DNA of 64,000 bases from Bradyrhizobium ontarionense (GTDB taxonomy: Bacteria > Pseudomonadota > Alphaproteobacteria > Rhizobiales > Xanthobacteraceae). The position numbers and the translations under genes are program-made. The stretch covers positions 682,001-746,000 of the forward strand of contig NZ_CP088156.1 in assembly GCF_021088345.1 (NCBI RefSeq), given 5' to 3'. Positions 37,691 to 47,811 of the stretch are shown here, one piece after another. Positions within the stretch are counted from its first letter, which is position 1, and every line of letters begins with the position of its first letter. The notes under the pieces are model-generated. The model saw only the letters and a list, made by a program, of their open reading frames with translations. It had not been told where the DNA came from and searched no databases.

Positions 37691-37725
37691 GTGGAGAGAG
37701 GCCCAGCCTCACGCCGCCATGGACC

Positions 37726-39702
37726 TCACGGCGCGGTCTGCGCCTCGATCTTGAACTGTGCCAGCGCACTCGGCGGGTCGATGGCGATGAGCTGGGCGAG
37801 CTGCATCGCCGGCACCTTGGCGCGCGGGGTGAGCTTCAAGGTGAAGGTCTGGCGCGGCCTCTCGACGAAGCGGCTGATGGCGTCGACCGCGCTGGCCGCG
37901 TCGATGTTGGCGGCCGCAACCTGCGCCCCGATGGCCTTGATGGCGTCGATCAGCGCCTTGCGTGCGGCATCGCGCGGGATCGCATGACCGCGCGCGTAGT
38001 TGGCGACGAGCACGTCGACCGCGCCGAGATCGCGCAGGGTCAATTCCAGCCCAACCGCTTCGATCTGCGCCGCCGCGGTCGTCGCCTGCTGCAGGTCGAT
38101 CGTGAACACGTCGCGCGGCACCCGCGCCAGCGACACGCTGGCGGAGGCCGCGACGAGGTTGCTGACCTCGAGCTTGAAGGGTTGAAGCGCGAACGCACCC
38201 GAGCTCTCGGTCCAGCCGAGGCCGACATCGGCGTCGAAGGCGGCGGTGTCGATGCCGGCGACCAGCAGTGGCAGCAGCGCCGGGTTGGACGCATCGAGCG
38301 GCCCGGCCATCTTGGCGACCAGGCGGGCCTGGGTCGGGATCGGGCCGACGAACTGGCCCCAGTTCAGGTTGATGTTGTCGATCCGCACCGGCTTGCCGCC
38401 GGCCCTGTAGGGGGTTGTCACGTCCTTGAGCTCGATTCCTTCGAGCATCCTGAACAGGGCGAGCGCCTCGGCGGGCGCCGGCTTTGCGCCCGGCGCGCCG
38501 TACTTTGCGCTCAGGCGCAGCAGGCCTGCGATGTCGAAGCGCTTGAGGGCGAAGCGGCCGAGCTTGACAGGTCCGTTGGGCGTGCGGCCGTCGAAGCCTT
38601 CGAACGCGATGTCGCCCTTGCCGTCGTCGAGATCGAACCGCGTCGTCGCGATCTTGACCGGACCGTCAGGAGTCTCGACTGCAAATCCCAGGACCTCAAC
38701 GTCCTTGAACTGGACGCCGTCGTAGACGCCGGCGACCTTATCCATCAGCTCCGGCGCCATCGCGGCAGACTTCGGCGCACCCGTCGTCATGGCGGCGACC
38801 AGCGCCGGCAGCTGCACGCGCGATGGACGGACGCCGAACGCGCCCATCTTGATGCCGTCCATGTGCATGCGCAGGCCGATGTCGGAATTGACCTCATAGG
38901 CGCCGGCGGAGGCTCCGCCGCTGAAGCGCCAGAGCTTGTCGTCCGTGGCCGAGTCGGGCGCCAGCAAGGCTGCGACCGCGTTGGCATCGATGTCCCTGGT
39001 GACGATGTCGGCCATGCGGCCCTGCATCTTCGCGGCCTTGCCGTTCGGCTGCTGCGGGGTCATCGTGAAGGTCATCTCGTCGACCCGGTAGCTCGCGATG
39101 TGGCCATCCTTGATGTCGTCGATGACGAGGCCGCCATAGGCGAATTCGGCCGGGCCAGCGGCGCTGGGATCGCCCTCCATCGTGCCGTTGATGCGCGGCG
39201 CCGTGATCGACGCCGCGCGGATGGCAACGAATTGCTGCGTCAGAGCCCGGTAGGTCTCGATCGGGCCGGTGCCCGGTGCCGGTGCGAAGCGGGCTGGACC
39301 TGTATAGTCCTTCACCACGAGCTGCGGCAGCTTGTAGCTCAAGCGCAAGGCCGAAGGGCCGGGGATCTGGCCGGCCATCGTGATGTCGCTGACCTCGATG
39401 CTGCTGGCTGCCACGTGCTCGCTGTCCGGCTGGCTCAGGCCGGTCGCGACGATATTGCCGAGCGTGACGCTCGCCGGAGGCTGCGCGGCCGATTCGATCT
39501 TGACGTCCGCAATCGACAGCTTGCGGGTCCACAGGTCGAACGCGACCTTGCCGTGGCTCGCCGTGGCGCCATTCTGCCGGATCTGGGCGAAGCCGGCCTC
39601 GACCTCACGCTCCGCACGGCTCTGGGCATACCAGGGGACGCCCAGAAAGCCGGCGACGCCGAGGACAACCGCAACGAGAGCTCCAATCAAGATCCGGCTC
39701 AT
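37726..39702 (-). CDS. Large membrane-anchored periplasmic protein, unknown function
   Basis: 658 aa. One N-terminal membrane helix (MSRILIGALVAVVLGVAGFL) precedes a large, mostly beta-rich soluble part with no recognised catalytic motif. Repeated phrases such as VKIESAAQPPASVTLGNI, IEVSDITMAGQIPG and VQFKDVEVLGFAVETPDG resemble the repeating beta-groove units of AsmA-like or YdgA (DUF945) proteins that sit between the membranes. That is inference from pattern. It is a single gene downstream of the repeat island. Confidence 0.8.
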   Translation of the reverse strand: MSRILIGALVAVVLGVAGFLGVPWYAQSRAEREVEAGFAQIRQNGATASHGKVAFDLWTRKLSIADVKIESAAQPPASVTLGNIVATGLSQPDSEHVAASSIEVSDITMAGQIPGPSALRLSYKLPQLVVKDYTGPARFAPAPGTGPIETYRALTQQFVAIRAASITAPRINGTMEGDPSAAGPAEFAYGGLVIDDIKDGHIASYRVDEMTFTMTPQQPNGKAAKMQGRMADIVTRDIDANAVAALLAPDSATDDKLWRFSGGASAGAYEVNSDIGLRMHMDGIKMGAFGVRPSRVQLPALVAAMTTGAPKSAAMAPELMDKVAGVYDGVQFKDVEVLGFAVETPDGPVKIATTRFDLDDGKGDIAFEGFDGRTPNGPVKLGRFALKRFDIAGLLRLSAKYGAPGAKPAPAEALALFRMLEGIELKDVTTPYRAGGKPVRIDNINLNWGQFVGPIPTQARLVAKMAGPLDASNPALLPLLVAGIDTAAFDADVGLGWTESSGAFALQPFKLEVSNLVAASASVSLARVPRDVFTIDLQQATTAAAQIEAVGLELTLRDLGAVDVLVANYARGHAIPRDAARKALIDAIKAIGAQVAAANIDAASAVDAISRFVERPRQTFTLKLTPRAKVPAMQLAQLIAIDPPSALAQFKIEAQTAP

Positions 39703-39965
39703 TCAATCTGCTCCCGCTCACGCCCGACGCCCGGGCTGGCCGCAATGGTCATGGTCTCATGGTCATGGTGTTGGCGGACTGGATCGGATAGGGATGTGCT
39801 TCTGCCAACTTGAGAATTTGCCGCCCCTGGTCTGTTGACGGACATGGTTTCCGATGTTGCATGAAAACCGCTCAGCGTGCATCACATGCGGTTCCACCGG
39901 CCGGAAAAAATGCGTTCTGAACGCACCTCACGAGACCAACCGGGGTCGGAAACGCTGGAGCACGT

Positions 39966-42275
39966 ATGTCGTCCTATTCTGAAGATCTTCGTTCCGCAGC
40001 GCTGGCCTATCATCGGCTGCCACGGCCGGGCAAGCTGGAGATCCAGGCCACCAAGCCGCTCGCCAACCAGCGCGACCTGGCGCTGGCCTATTCGCCGGGC
40101 GTTGCCGCCGCCTGCACCGAGATCGCCAACAATCCGGCCGAGGCGGCCACGCTCACCGCGCGCGCCAACCTCGTCGCCGTCGTCTCCAACGGCACCGCGG
40201 TGCTGGGCCTCGGCAATATCGGCCCGCTGGCGTCGAAGCCGGTCATGGAGGGCAAGGCGGTCCTGTTCAAGAAATTCGCCGGCATCGACGTGTTCGACAT
40301 CGAGATATCCGCCGACACGATCGACCGGGTGGTCGAGACGGTGGCCGCGCTGGAGCCGACCTTCGGCGGCATCAACCTCGAGGACATCAAGGGACCGGAG
40401 TGCTTCGAGATCGAAGCCCGCCTCAAGGAGCGGATGAAGATCCCGGTCTTCCATGACGATCAGCACGGCACCGCGATCATCGTCGGCGCCGCCATCAAGA
40501 ACGCGCTCTCGCTCGCCGGCAAGAAGATCGAAGACGTGAAGATCGTCGCCTCCGGCGCCGGCGCCGCGGCCATCGCCTGCCTCAATCTGCTGGTGTCGAT
40601 GGGCGCGCAGCGCAAGAACATCTGGGTCACCGACATCGACGGCGTCGTCCACGAGGGCCGCAACACGTTGATGGACCCCTGGAAGGCGGTCTACGCGCAG
40701 AAGACCGACAAGCGCACGCTCGCCGAGGTGATCGGCGGCGCCGACATCTTCCTGGGAGTCTCGGCCGGCGGCGTGCTGAAGCCTGACATGGTCAAGCAGA
40801 TGGCCGACAAGCCGCTGGTGATGGCGCTCGCCAATCCCAATCCGGAGATCATGCCGGAGGAGGCGCGCGCGGCGCGGCCCGACGCGATGATCTGTACGGG
40901 ACGTTCGGACTTCCCGAACCAGGTCAACAACGTCCTGTGCTTCCCGTTCATCTTCCGCGGCGCGCTCGACGTCGGCGCCACCGCGATCAACGAGGCGATG
41001 AAGCAGGCGGCGGTCGACGCGATCGCCCAGCTCGCGCAGGACCCGCCGTCGGACGCGGTGTCGCGCGGCTTCGACACCGGCGAGACGCAAGGGTTTGGCC
41101 CGGGCTCGCTGATTCCCTCGCCGTTCGACCCGCGCCTGATCCTGCGTATCGCGCCGGCGGTTGCGAAAGCTGCGATGGACTCCGGCGTCGCGACGCGGCC
41201 GATCAAGAACTTCGACGAGTACACCACCCAACTCGAGCGCTTCGCATTCCGCTCCGGCCTGATCATGAAGCCGGTGTTCGCCAAGGCGAAGTCCCAGCCG
41301 GTGCGCGTGATCTATGCCGAGGGCGAGGACGAGCGCGTGCTGCGCGCCACGCAAGTGGTGCTCGAGGAGAAGCTGGCGCGGCCGATCCTGGTCGGCCGTC
41401 CCTCGGTGGTCGAGGCGCGCATCAAGCGGTTCGGCCTGTCGATCCGGGCGGGCACCGACTTCGACCTCGTCAACCCCGAGGACGATCCGCGCTACCGCTC
41501 CTACGTGCAGAGCTACATCGAGATCGCCGGCCGTCGCGGCGTGACGCCGGATGCGGCGCGCACCGTGGTGCGCACCAATGCCACCGTGATCGCGGCGCTG
41601 GCCGTGATCCGCGGCGAGGCGGATGCGATGATCTGCGGTGTCGAGGGCCGCTACATGAGCCATCTGCGCCATGTGCGCGAGATCATCGGCTTCATGCCGG
41701 GGGTCAGCGACTACGCGGCGCTCGCGCTCACCATCACCAGCAAGGGCGCCTATTTCATCGGCGATACGCAGGTGCGGCCGAACCCGACCGCCGAGGAGCT
41801 CGCCGAGATGGCCTCGCTTGCGGCCAATCACGTCATGCGCTTCAACATCAAGCCCAGGATCGCGTTCGTGTCGCACTCCGATTTCGGCAGCTACGACACC
41901 GAATCCTCGCGCAAGATGCGCCAGGCGACCGCGCTGCTGAAGCAGCACCGGCCGGACCTCGAGGCCGACGGCGAGATGCAGGGCGACACGGCGCTGTCGG
42001 CGACGGCGCGCAAGCTGATCCTGCCGCATTCCGACCTCGACGGTGAGGCCAATGTGCTGATCATGCCGAACCTCGATGCCGCCAACGTCGCCTACCAGAT
42101 GATCAAGGTGTTGGCGGATGCGGTGCCGGTCGGCCCGATCCTGATCGGCCCGGCGCGGCCGGCCCACATCCTGACGCCGTCGGTGACCGCGCGCGGCATT
42201 CTCAACATGACGGCCGTGGCGGCTGTCGAAGCGCAGGAGCGGGCCGGGCGCGCGCAGCCGACGCTGTTTGCGTGA
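39966..42275 (+). CDS. maeB: NADP-dependent malic enzyme fused to phosphotransacetylase-like domain
   Basis: 769 aa, the normal MaeB length. The N-terminal malic domain (about residues 1-430) has [30 protein letters not shown] and [22 protein letters not shown]. The remaining 330 residues (from about [17 protein letters not shown]) are a phosphate acetyltransferase-like domain, which in MaeB senses acetyl-CoA and is not catalytic. It oxidatively decarboxylates malate to pyruvate with NADP, supplying NADPH. It is single, with GGAG upstream. Confidence 0.96.
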   Translation: MSSYSEDLRSAALAYHRLPRPGKLEIQATKPLANQRDLALAYSPGVAAACTEIANNPAEAATLTARANLVAVVSNGTAVLGLGNIGPLASKPVMEGKAVLFKKFAGIDVFDIEISADTIDRVVETVAALEPTFGGINLEDIKGPECFEIEARLKERMKIPVFHDDQHGTAIIVGAAIKNALSLAGKKIEDVKIVASGAGAAAIACLNLLVSMGAQRKNIWVTDIDGVVHEGRNTLMDPWKAVYAQKTDKRTLAEVIGGADIFLGVSAGGVLKPDMVKQMADKPLVMALANPNPEIMPEEARAARPDAMICTGRSDFPNQVNNVLCFPFIFRGALDVGATAINEAMKQAAVDAIAQLAQDPPSDAVSRGFDTGETQGFGPGSLIPSPFDPRLILRIAPAVAKAAMDSGVATRPIKNFDEYTTQLERFAFRSGLIMKPVFAKAKSQPVRVIYAEGEDERVLRATQVVLEEKLARPILVGRPSVVEARIKRFGLSIRAGTDFDLVNPEDDPRYRSYVQSYIEIAGRRGVTPDAARTVVRTNATVIAALAVIRGEADAMICGVEGRYMSHLRHVREIIGFMPGVSDYAALALTITSKGAYFIGDTQVRPNPTAEELAEMASLAANHVMRFNIKPRIAFVSHSDFGSYDTESSRKMRQATALLKQHRPDLEADGEMQGDTALSATARKLILPHSDLDGEANVLIMPNLDAANVAYQMIKVLADAVPVGPILIGPARPAHILTPSVTARGILNMTAVAAVEAQERAGRAQPTLFA

Positions 42276-42424
42276 TCGTGTCGGCGTGATCGAAGTGTGG
42301 CGGAATTCGTCCGGTTTCGGTCGCATTCCGTCCGCCTTTATTGTTGAAAAGCGTTGGAGACGTCACATATCCCGCCGGCGTGCCGGCACCATATATCGTT
42401 TGAAGTTGATCCGTGAGGACGAGA

Positions 42425-42880
42425 ATGCCGGGTTTCATAACGTTCGGGCGCGTTCTGTTTGCCGTGATTTTCATCTACACGGGCGCGACCAAGCTGTTCG
42501 GCATTGCGGTGACCGCCGATCTCATTGCCGCCAAAGTGACCATCCCCGGGGTGCTCGCACCCTACGCGGCGCAGCTGGAGGCGGCGGCGAAGATGCCGAT
42601 GCCGCAGATCCTCGCGATTGCGGTCGGCGCCTTCGAGGTGCTCGCGGGGCTGATGATCGCGCTGAATTTTCTGACGCGGTTCTTCGCGGCTTTGATGATC
42701 GTCTTCGTCGGCGCGACGATCTTCTACTTTCACGATTTCTGGAACCAGGCGCCACCCGACAACGCCAAGACCCTGATCGACGCGCTGAAGAACCTGTCGA
42801 TCATCGGCGCGCTGTTCATGATCTTCGGCTACGGCAAGGGGCCGAAGGAGCCTGAGCGGGCGGCATATGGCGATATGTAA
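42425..42880 (+). CDS. DoxX family membrane protein
   Basis: 151 aa from the ATG at 42425; a GTG four codons earlier is in frame. It has four hydrophobic helices. ITFGRVLFAVIFIYTGATKLFG is the usual DoxX start, followed by FEVLAGLMIALNFLTRFFAALM. DoxX-type proteins are poorly defined membrane components, some linked to quinone or thiosulfate oxidation. The function here is unknown. Confidence 0.85.
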   Translation: MPGFITFGRVLFAVIFIYTGATKLFGIAVTADLIAAKVTIPGVLAPYAAQLEAAAKMPMPQILAIAVGAFEVLAGLMIALNFLTRFFAALMIVFVGATIFYFHDFWNQAPPDNAKTLIDALKNLSIIGALFMIFGYGKGPKEPERAAYGDM

Positions 42881-42888
42881 CGGCCGAG

Positions 42889-43449
42889 CTAGGCGGCGCG
42901 CTTCCAGGCGATGACGCTGACGTCGGAGACCGGATCGAGCATGAGGCGATCGGCGACCTTGTAGCCGTGCTCCGTCAGCACCTGCTGGGGCGAGCGCGAG
43001 GGGCCGACACCGGGAAAGCAGGGCGCGCCATCAGGCAGCGAGACGTGGGGCGCAAGCGACAGGAAGAACGTGTCGTAGCGGTCCATGAACATCTCGAACA
43101 CGGCGGGGCCGCCGATCACGGCCACCATGCCGTCACCGATGCCGGCGGCTGCGCAGGCCGCTTCGAACGAGGCGCCGGCCGGGTTCCACAGGGTGGAGAG
43201 CGGCTTCTCCGTGTCAGGAGCCAGCCCCGCCACCTTGCCGGTGACGATGATCCGCCGCCGCTTCGGCGAATTGGGCTGGTCCTCATAGGAGTTGCGGCCA
43301 TGCACGATCAGGTCGGCGCGGTCGAGCGCACTGGAGAAGAACAGCGCGTCGCCGGGAAACTTGAGCGCGTCCGGCATCACATTGCGGGAATCGGCCAACA
43401 TGCCGTCGGCCGATACGATGACATAACCTTCGATACGAAGCTGAGGCAC
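42889..43449 (-). CDS. Dihydrofolate reductase-like (RibD C-terminal type) protein
   Basis: 186 aa from the GTG at 43449; a TTG four codons earlier is the longest start. YVIVSADGMLAD, DLIVHGRNSYED, RIIVTGKV and VAVIGGPAVFEMFMDRYDTFFLS match the RibD_C/DHFR fold, which reduces pteridine or pyrimidine substrates with NADPH. It lacks the RibD deaminase part. It follows the polysaccharide deacetylase gene after 19 nt. Confidence 0.85.
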   Translation of the reverse strand: MPQLRIEGYVIVSADGMLADSRNVMPDALKFPGDALFFSSALDRADLIVHGRNSYEDQPNSPKRRRIIVTGKVAGLAPDTEKPLSTLWNPAGASFEAACAAAGIGDGMVAVIGGPAVFEMFMDRYDTFFLSLAPHVSLPDGAPCFPGVGPSRSPQQVLTEHGYKVADRLMLDPVSDVSVIAWKRAA

Positions 43450-43468
43450 TGACGAAAGCAATCCTGAC

Positions 43469-44428
43469 TTATTCGGACACTGTCGTCACAACGCTCGAAA
43501 CCGGTCGTTGGCTCACCGTCGGAAGCTTGGCGACCTTGCCGAGCTGCTCGTCATATTGCGGCAGCGATTGCACCGGCGCCTTGGCCCGCATCGCGACCAC
43601 CTTGTAGCCGCCGGCCTTCAGGCGGCGCAGCAGTTCGGGCAGAGCTTCCGCCGTATGCTTGTGGAAATCGTGCATCAGGATGATGCCCTTGCCGAGCTTG
43701 TCGAGCTTCTTGAAGGTGACGTCGAGCACCGCCTGTGCGTTCTTCGCCTTGAAGTCGAACGAGTCGAGATCGCAGGAGAAGATGCCGATGTTGCGGGTGC
43801 CGAGATAGGTCACCATCTCCGGCGGGTGCTGCAGCGCCGGGAAGCGGAAGAACGGGGCGGGGGAGTTGCCGCCGAGCGCCCATTTCACCGCACTGATGCC
43901 GAGCTCGATCTCCTCTTTGCGCTGGTCTTCGGTCAGCTTCTTGTTGGTCAGCGCCGCATGCGACCAGGTGTGGGTGCCGACCGTATGGCCGGCGTTGTAG
44001 ACCTGCTTGAGGATCTCCGGATAGTAGGTCGCGTGCTTGCCGATGATGAAGAAGATGCCGGTCGTGCACTGGTCGGCGAGCGCTTTGAGCACGCCGGGCG
44101 TGTTCTCCGGCCACGGACCGTCGTCAAAGGTCAGGACGACCTCGTGATCCTTCAGGAAGTCGAGATCCTTGAAGTGCTCGAAGCCGAAGCCCGGGCCGCC
44201 CGTCGTGTCGATCTCGACCGTGCGGCCGACGCCGAGCGCCTCGGTGTTCATGCAGGGCGCGCGCGGCGGCTGGGTCTGCCCGCCAGCCGCCTGGGCCGGC
44301 GCGGCGGCAGGAACTGCTGCAGGGGTAGGGGCTGCCGCCGTGCGCTGGGCCTGCGACCACGCCGCACCAGACGTCAACAGCGATGCCGCCAAAGAACTCG
44401 CGAACACCAATCCAGCCGCAATCCGCAT
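43469..44428 (-). CDS. Secreted polysaccharide deacetylase (NodB homology)
   Basis: 319 aa from the ATG at 44428, with GAGGAA before it. Signal peptide residues 1-26, then an Ala/Pro linker. The NodB-type motifs are TFDDGPWPENTP (catalytic Asp, metal Asp), HTWSHAALT (metal His) and RFPAL. Such enzymes remove acetyl groups from cell-wall or capsule sugars. The catalytic Arg and His of the last motif appear as MHDFHKHT. It is probably cotranscribed with the following reductase. Confidence 0.9.
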   Translation of the reverse strand: MRIAAGLVFASSLAASLLTSGAAWSQAQRTAAAPTPAAVPAAAPAQAAGGQTQPPRAPCMNTEALGVGRTVEIDTTGGPGFGFEHFKDLDFLKDHEVVLTFDDGPWPENTPGVLKALADQCTTGIFFIIGKHATYYPEILKQVYNAGHTVGTHTWSHAALTNKKLTEDQRKEEIELGISAVKWALGGNSPAPFFRFPALQHPPEMVTYLGTRNIGIFSCDLDSFDFKAKNAQAVLDVTFKKLDKLGKGIILMHDFHKHTAEALPELLRRLKAGGYKVVAMRAKAPVQSLPQYDEQLGKVAKLPTVSQRPVSSVVTTVSE

Positions 44429-44582
44429 GTGTTTCCTCGGGGGTTGTTGCACCGGGGAGCGCCAGGACTCGCTCCGCATCCGGGGTGGGATATTAGACCA
44501 GCCACCGGATCAGCGCCAAAAGGAAACGAGGCAAGAACACGGGGAAGTTGTCGAGTTCCGCCGCATTCTTGCCGAGTGTGGC

Positions 44583-45158
44583 TCAGCCGTCCGCCAGCAG
44601 CCGCGCCACGGCCGTCTTGACCCGCGTGTCGGTCGGCTCGACCGACGAGGCAAACACGTCGGCGAGGTACCCGTCGCGGCCGATCAGGTACTTGTGAAAG
44701 TTCCAGCGCGGCGTCTCCTTGGGCCTGGCCTCCGCGGCCCAGCGGTAGAACGGGTGGGCATTGGAACCGGTGACCACCGCCTTGGCGGCCATAGGGAAGG
44801 TAACGCCGTATTCCTTGTTGGCCAGTTCGGCGATGTCGCCCGCGATTCCCGGCTCTTGGTTGAAGTCATTGGAGGGCACGGCGATCATCGAAAGACCTCG
44901 CCCGTGGAACTCGCTCCAGAGCTGCTGCAGGCCGGTGTATTGGGGGGTGTAGCCACATTGCGAAGCCGTGTTCACGACCAGCACCGGCTTGCCCGCAAAA
45001 TCGGCGAGGCGAATCGGCTCACCGGCGAGCGCCGGGAAGGAGAAGCGGTAAGCCGTCATCTTGCTCACCGCGTTGTCGGCATGTCCGGCGCGCGACATCA
45101 GTGTCGCGCCGGACAAGGACGCGCCGATGCCGATAAGAACCATCCTGCGATCGATCAT
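44583..45158 (-). CDS. Glutathione peroxidase with export signal
   Basis: 191 aa from the ATG at 45158. The N-terminus MIDRRMVLIGIGASLSGATL carries a twin-arginine-like motif and a cleavage site ending AGHADNA, so the mature enzyme is probably periplasmic. The thioredoxin-fold core has NTASQCGYTPQYTGLQ with the peroxidatic Cys68, PSNDFNQEPG with the partner Gln, and WNFHKYLI. This is the Cys-type GPx, which reduces lipid or organic peroxides. The donor could be thioredoxin-like rather than glutathione. Confidence 0.92.
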   Translation of the reverse strand: MIDRRMVLIGIGASLSGATLMSRAGHADNAVSKMTAYRFSFPALAGEPIRLADFAGKPVLVVNTASQCGYTPQYTGLQQLWSEFHGRGLSMIAVPSNDFNQEPGIAGDIAELANKEYGVTFPMAAKAVVTGSNAHPFYRWAAEARPKETPRWNFHKYLIGRDGYLADVFASSVEPTDTRVKTAVARLLADG

Positions 45159-45305
45159 GTGAATCTCCCTTAGCCCAGCCCGTAAGCATGAATGCGCCTG
45201 CGCCCGACTAGCGCCTTGGAACGGTCGCAACGTCGAGTTGGATCAGGCCGCGTTCCACCAAGGGATACCCCTGGCCTTGGGCGGAAAGAAGGACTGCTTC
45301 AGTCG

Positions 45306-47033
45306 TCAGCGCAGCGAAAGAATGAACTCGGTGCCCTCGCCGGTCTCGCCCTGGTTGATGCCCTGATCCGAGACGATCAGCGAACTGCCGGTCGACAAGG
45401 CCTCGCCGAGCCAGGCCATGACATCGGCCGGGATCGTGATGCGATCGAGTGCCTCGGCCGCGCTGCTCACCGGAGGGGCCGGCTTCGCATCGCTGCGCGT
45501 CCCGGCCGACGTCTTGCCGCGCCGGGCGGCGTGCTCTGCGCTGTCATTGACGGCGGCGCTCCGTGCCGAGGCGGCGAGCGAAACGACGGTCCATGTCATC
45601 GTCGCCGGATCGGCCTTGTCAGCCGCTGCCGTGAACACGTGCGTGCCGAGCGGCTTCTCGCCGGGCGCAATCGTAACCTGGGTGTTGAAGACCGGCGCGA
45701 AATTCTGCCGGACGTACAGCTTGGAGTCTTTGCGGCTGATGAAGATCGCGATCTGGCTATTGCGCCTCAACTCGGGCTTCGGCGCGACCGGCTGCACGGG
45801 AGCAGCAAGACGGGACTGATCCTTCGAATCCTTGGCATCGTCCGGCTTCGCGGGGGCATCTGCGGCCGTATTCGACGGCGCGGCAGGCCGGTCAGCGATC
45901 TTGGGATCGGCCGGCTTGCCGTCGGTCGTTGCCTCGATCCTGGCTGGTGTTTCGGCGGACGTGCCCGGCGCCGGCGTCGTAGCCTGAGCTGTGCCGGCAG
46001 GCTGGCCCGCCGCGGACTTGCTCTCGTCCTGCTCAGCAGGCTTGGCGGCGGTCGGCGTGCCCGCTGTCGTATCCTCTGCCTTGACGTCGGTCGCAGCAAC
46101 GCTGGGCTTCAAATCGGCAGCACTGGTGCGTTGCTCGGCCGCGTCCGCCCGAACCGGTCCGGCACTGGGCGAAACGTCGGAGGCGATCGGTGCCATGCCA
46201 TTGGTGTTGCTGGCGTCGGCCGTGCGCACCTGGCTGCGGGAGGACGACAGCGTTTCATCGTTGCCCGACCCGGCGCCTTCGCGATGGCCGATCGAGGTGC
46301 GCAGATCCGTCGTCGCGACCGTGATCGCGGTGCTCACTGCCGCGCCCTTGTCTGACTTGGTCGCTGCGGGGGCGTTGGCGTCGGGCTGGACCGAGGCGCT
46401 CGGCTGGGGCGGCTTCAGCGCCGCGAGGAGGGCGTGCGAAAATCTGGCAGGAGCGACTTCGCCCGGTGTGACCAGAATGCGCGAGCCCATCCGGGTCCAA
46501 CCATAGATCCGGGTCGCGAAGCTCGGCGGCATGCGGATGCAGCCATGCGACGCCGGATAGCCCGGCAGCACGCCCGCATGGAGCGCGACGCCTGACCAGG
46601 TGATGCGCTGCATGAACGGCATCGGCGCGCCACTATAGATGTTCGACCGGTGGAATTTCTGCTTCTGGATGACGCTGAACACGCCCATCGGCGTGGAGTG
46701 CCCCTTCATTCCGGTCGACACCGGCGCTTCCGCGAACAGGCCGTTGGCGTCGTAGATTTTGACTTGCTGCTTGTTGATGGACACCGCCACCATCACGGGC
46801 CCTTGCGGCTTGGCGGCCTCCTTCTCGATGGTGGCCGGCTTCTGAGCGTGGCGTGCCTTGGGCTTGCGCGGCAGAGTTGCCGGGCGTTCGGAAGGGGAGA
46901 TGGCCGGCTGCGTGTCGTTCCAATAGTAATAGGGCGCTGCTTCAGCCTGAGAGGTCGCGGCTATGACAAGCGGGACTGAAACGATTGCTACACAACAAAA
47001 CCGCCCCCTGGCGGCTGCACGAACGCAGAGCAT
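45306..47033 (-). CDS. L,D-transpeptidase with a second, degenerate YkuD domain
   Basis: 575 aa. After a signal peptide (residues 1-32) comes a YkuD domain at about 78-190 with the complete active site SHGCIRMPP (His163, Cys165). A long Ala/Thr/Pro linker follows to about residue 405, then a second region RRNSQIAIFISRKDSKLYVRQN...VTIAPGEKPLGTHVFTA that has the YkuD opening strands but no HGC motif; it ends GSSLIVSDQGINQGETGEG. The second domain is probably non-catalytic and may bind the cell wall. L,D-transpeptidases make 3-3 crosslinks or attach lipoproteins. Confidence 0.88.
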   Translation of the reverse strand: MLCVRAAARGRFCCVAIVSVPLVIAATSQAEAAPYYYWNDTQPAISPSERPATLPRKPKARHAQKPATIEKEAAKPQGPVMVAVSINKQQVKIYDANGLFAEAPVSTGMKGHSTPMGVFSVIQKQKFHRSNIYSGAPMPFMQRITWSGVALHAGVLPGYPASHGCIRMPPSFATRIYGWTRMGSRILVTPGEVAPARFSHALLAALKPPQPSASVQPDANAPAATKSDKGAAVSTAITVATTDLRTSIGHREGAGSGNDETLSSSRSQVRTADASNTNGMAPIASDVSPSAGPVRADAAEQRTSAADLKPSVAATDVKAEDTTAGTPTAAKPAEQDESKSAAGQPAGTAQATTPAPGTSAETPARIEATTDGKPADPKIADRPAAPSNTAADAPAKPDDAKDSKDQSRLAAPVQPVAPKPELRRNSQIAIFISRKDSKLYVRQNFAPVFNTQVTIAPGEKPLGTHVFTAAADKADPATMTWTVVSLAASARSAAVNDSAEHAARRGKTSAGTRSDAKPAPPVSSAAEALDRITIPADVMAWLGEALSTGSSLIVSDQGINQGETGEGTEFILSLR

Positions 47034-47259
47034 TCCGGCAAATCCTCAAGAACCATCTGGTCGTTAGTGTCGCAGACGGAGTCTGCGTTCACCAGCCTGG
47101 GCTTCCGCCCTGCACGAATTCGTCCCGATCGTAGCAGAAAAGCCTCACATCGCGTTAAACGCGTATCGGAAGGCGAAGGCAGGAGCCGCCTTCCTCGCAG
47201 GCATTTGTGTTCCTACATGGGCAGTATGCCGAGCCATCGGCGTTACAACGGAGACCGAC

Positions 47260-47811
47260 ATGTCGTTCAGAGCCACCAGCCGGTATGATCTGTGGCTGAA
47301 AACCCTAGCTTTCCTGCTGCTTATCGGGCTGTCTTCGCCTGTGGTGTCAGCGTACGCTGCGGAAGAGCCGGATCTGATCTTTCGTCGGTCGACGGTTTTC
47401 AAGCTGCTCAGCCCGAATGCCAAGCTCGCGACCTATGGTGTTGATGATCCAGAGGTCGAGGGCGTCGCGTGTCATTTCACCGTACCTCAGAAGGGTGGAT
47501 ATGCCGGCTGGCTCGGTCTTGCCGAGGAGGTCTCGGACATCTCGCTCGCCTGCCGGCAGATCGGGCCGATTCGCTTCAAGCACAAGCTCGAGCAGGCCGA
47601 CGACATGTTCCGGCAACGGCGGTCGCTGTTCTTCAAGAAGATGCAGATCGTGCGCGGCTGCGACGCCAAGCGCAACGTGCTCGTCTACATGGTCTACTCA
47701 GACAAGTTGATCGAAGGCTCGCCGAAGAACTCGACCTCGTCCGTGCCGGTCATGCCGTGGGGCAAGGCCGATGAGGGTGACGTCCAGAAATGCGGCGACT
47801 TCATTCAATAA
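47260..47811 (+). CDS. creA: CreA family protein
   Basis: 183 aa. A signal peptide (residues 1-33) is followed by the conserved DLIFRRSTVFKLLSPNAKLATYGVDDPEVEGVACHF, the Cys pair (VACHF, LACRQI; a further pair in GCD and KCGD) and the typical KLIEGSPKNSTSSVPVMPWG. The role of CreA is unknown; in Escherichia coli it is a periplasmic protein. GGAG precedes the start. Confidence 0.93.
   Translation: MSFRATSRYDLWLKTLAFLLLIGLSSPVVSAYAAEEPDLIFRRSTVFKLLSPNAKLATYGVDDPEVEGVACHFTVPQKGGYAGWLGLAEEVSDISLACRQIGPIRFKHKLEQADDMFRQRRSLFFKKMQIVRGCDAKRNVLVYMVYSDKLIEGSPKNSTSSVPVMPWGKADEGDVQKCGDFIQ

Larger units (their letters stand above)
35946..37725. other. Gene-poor island with REP-like repeats
   Basis: 1.78 kb with no convincing gene. 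Several short frames are open but none has a ribosome binding site and protein-like composition; the best, on the minus strand at 36173-36358, is noted among the rejected items. The DNA is dominated by inverted repeats (listed separately), including one nested pair with arms of 19 and 20 nt. Stretches at about 36850-37420 are of a kind I recall as repeated in Bradyrhizobiaceae genomes and often mis-annotated as genes. Confidence 0.6.

Noticed and set aside
37561..39813. Long plus-strand frame (750 aa) opposite the large membrane-anchored protein gene
   Set aside because: It is antisense to a gene with a clear N-terminal membrane helix and normal codon use; its own reading is Arg/Gly/Asp-rich, which is a GC-driven shadow.
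39882..42326. Minus-strand frame of 814 aa
   Set aside because: It is the antisense shadow of maeB, whose identity is clear.
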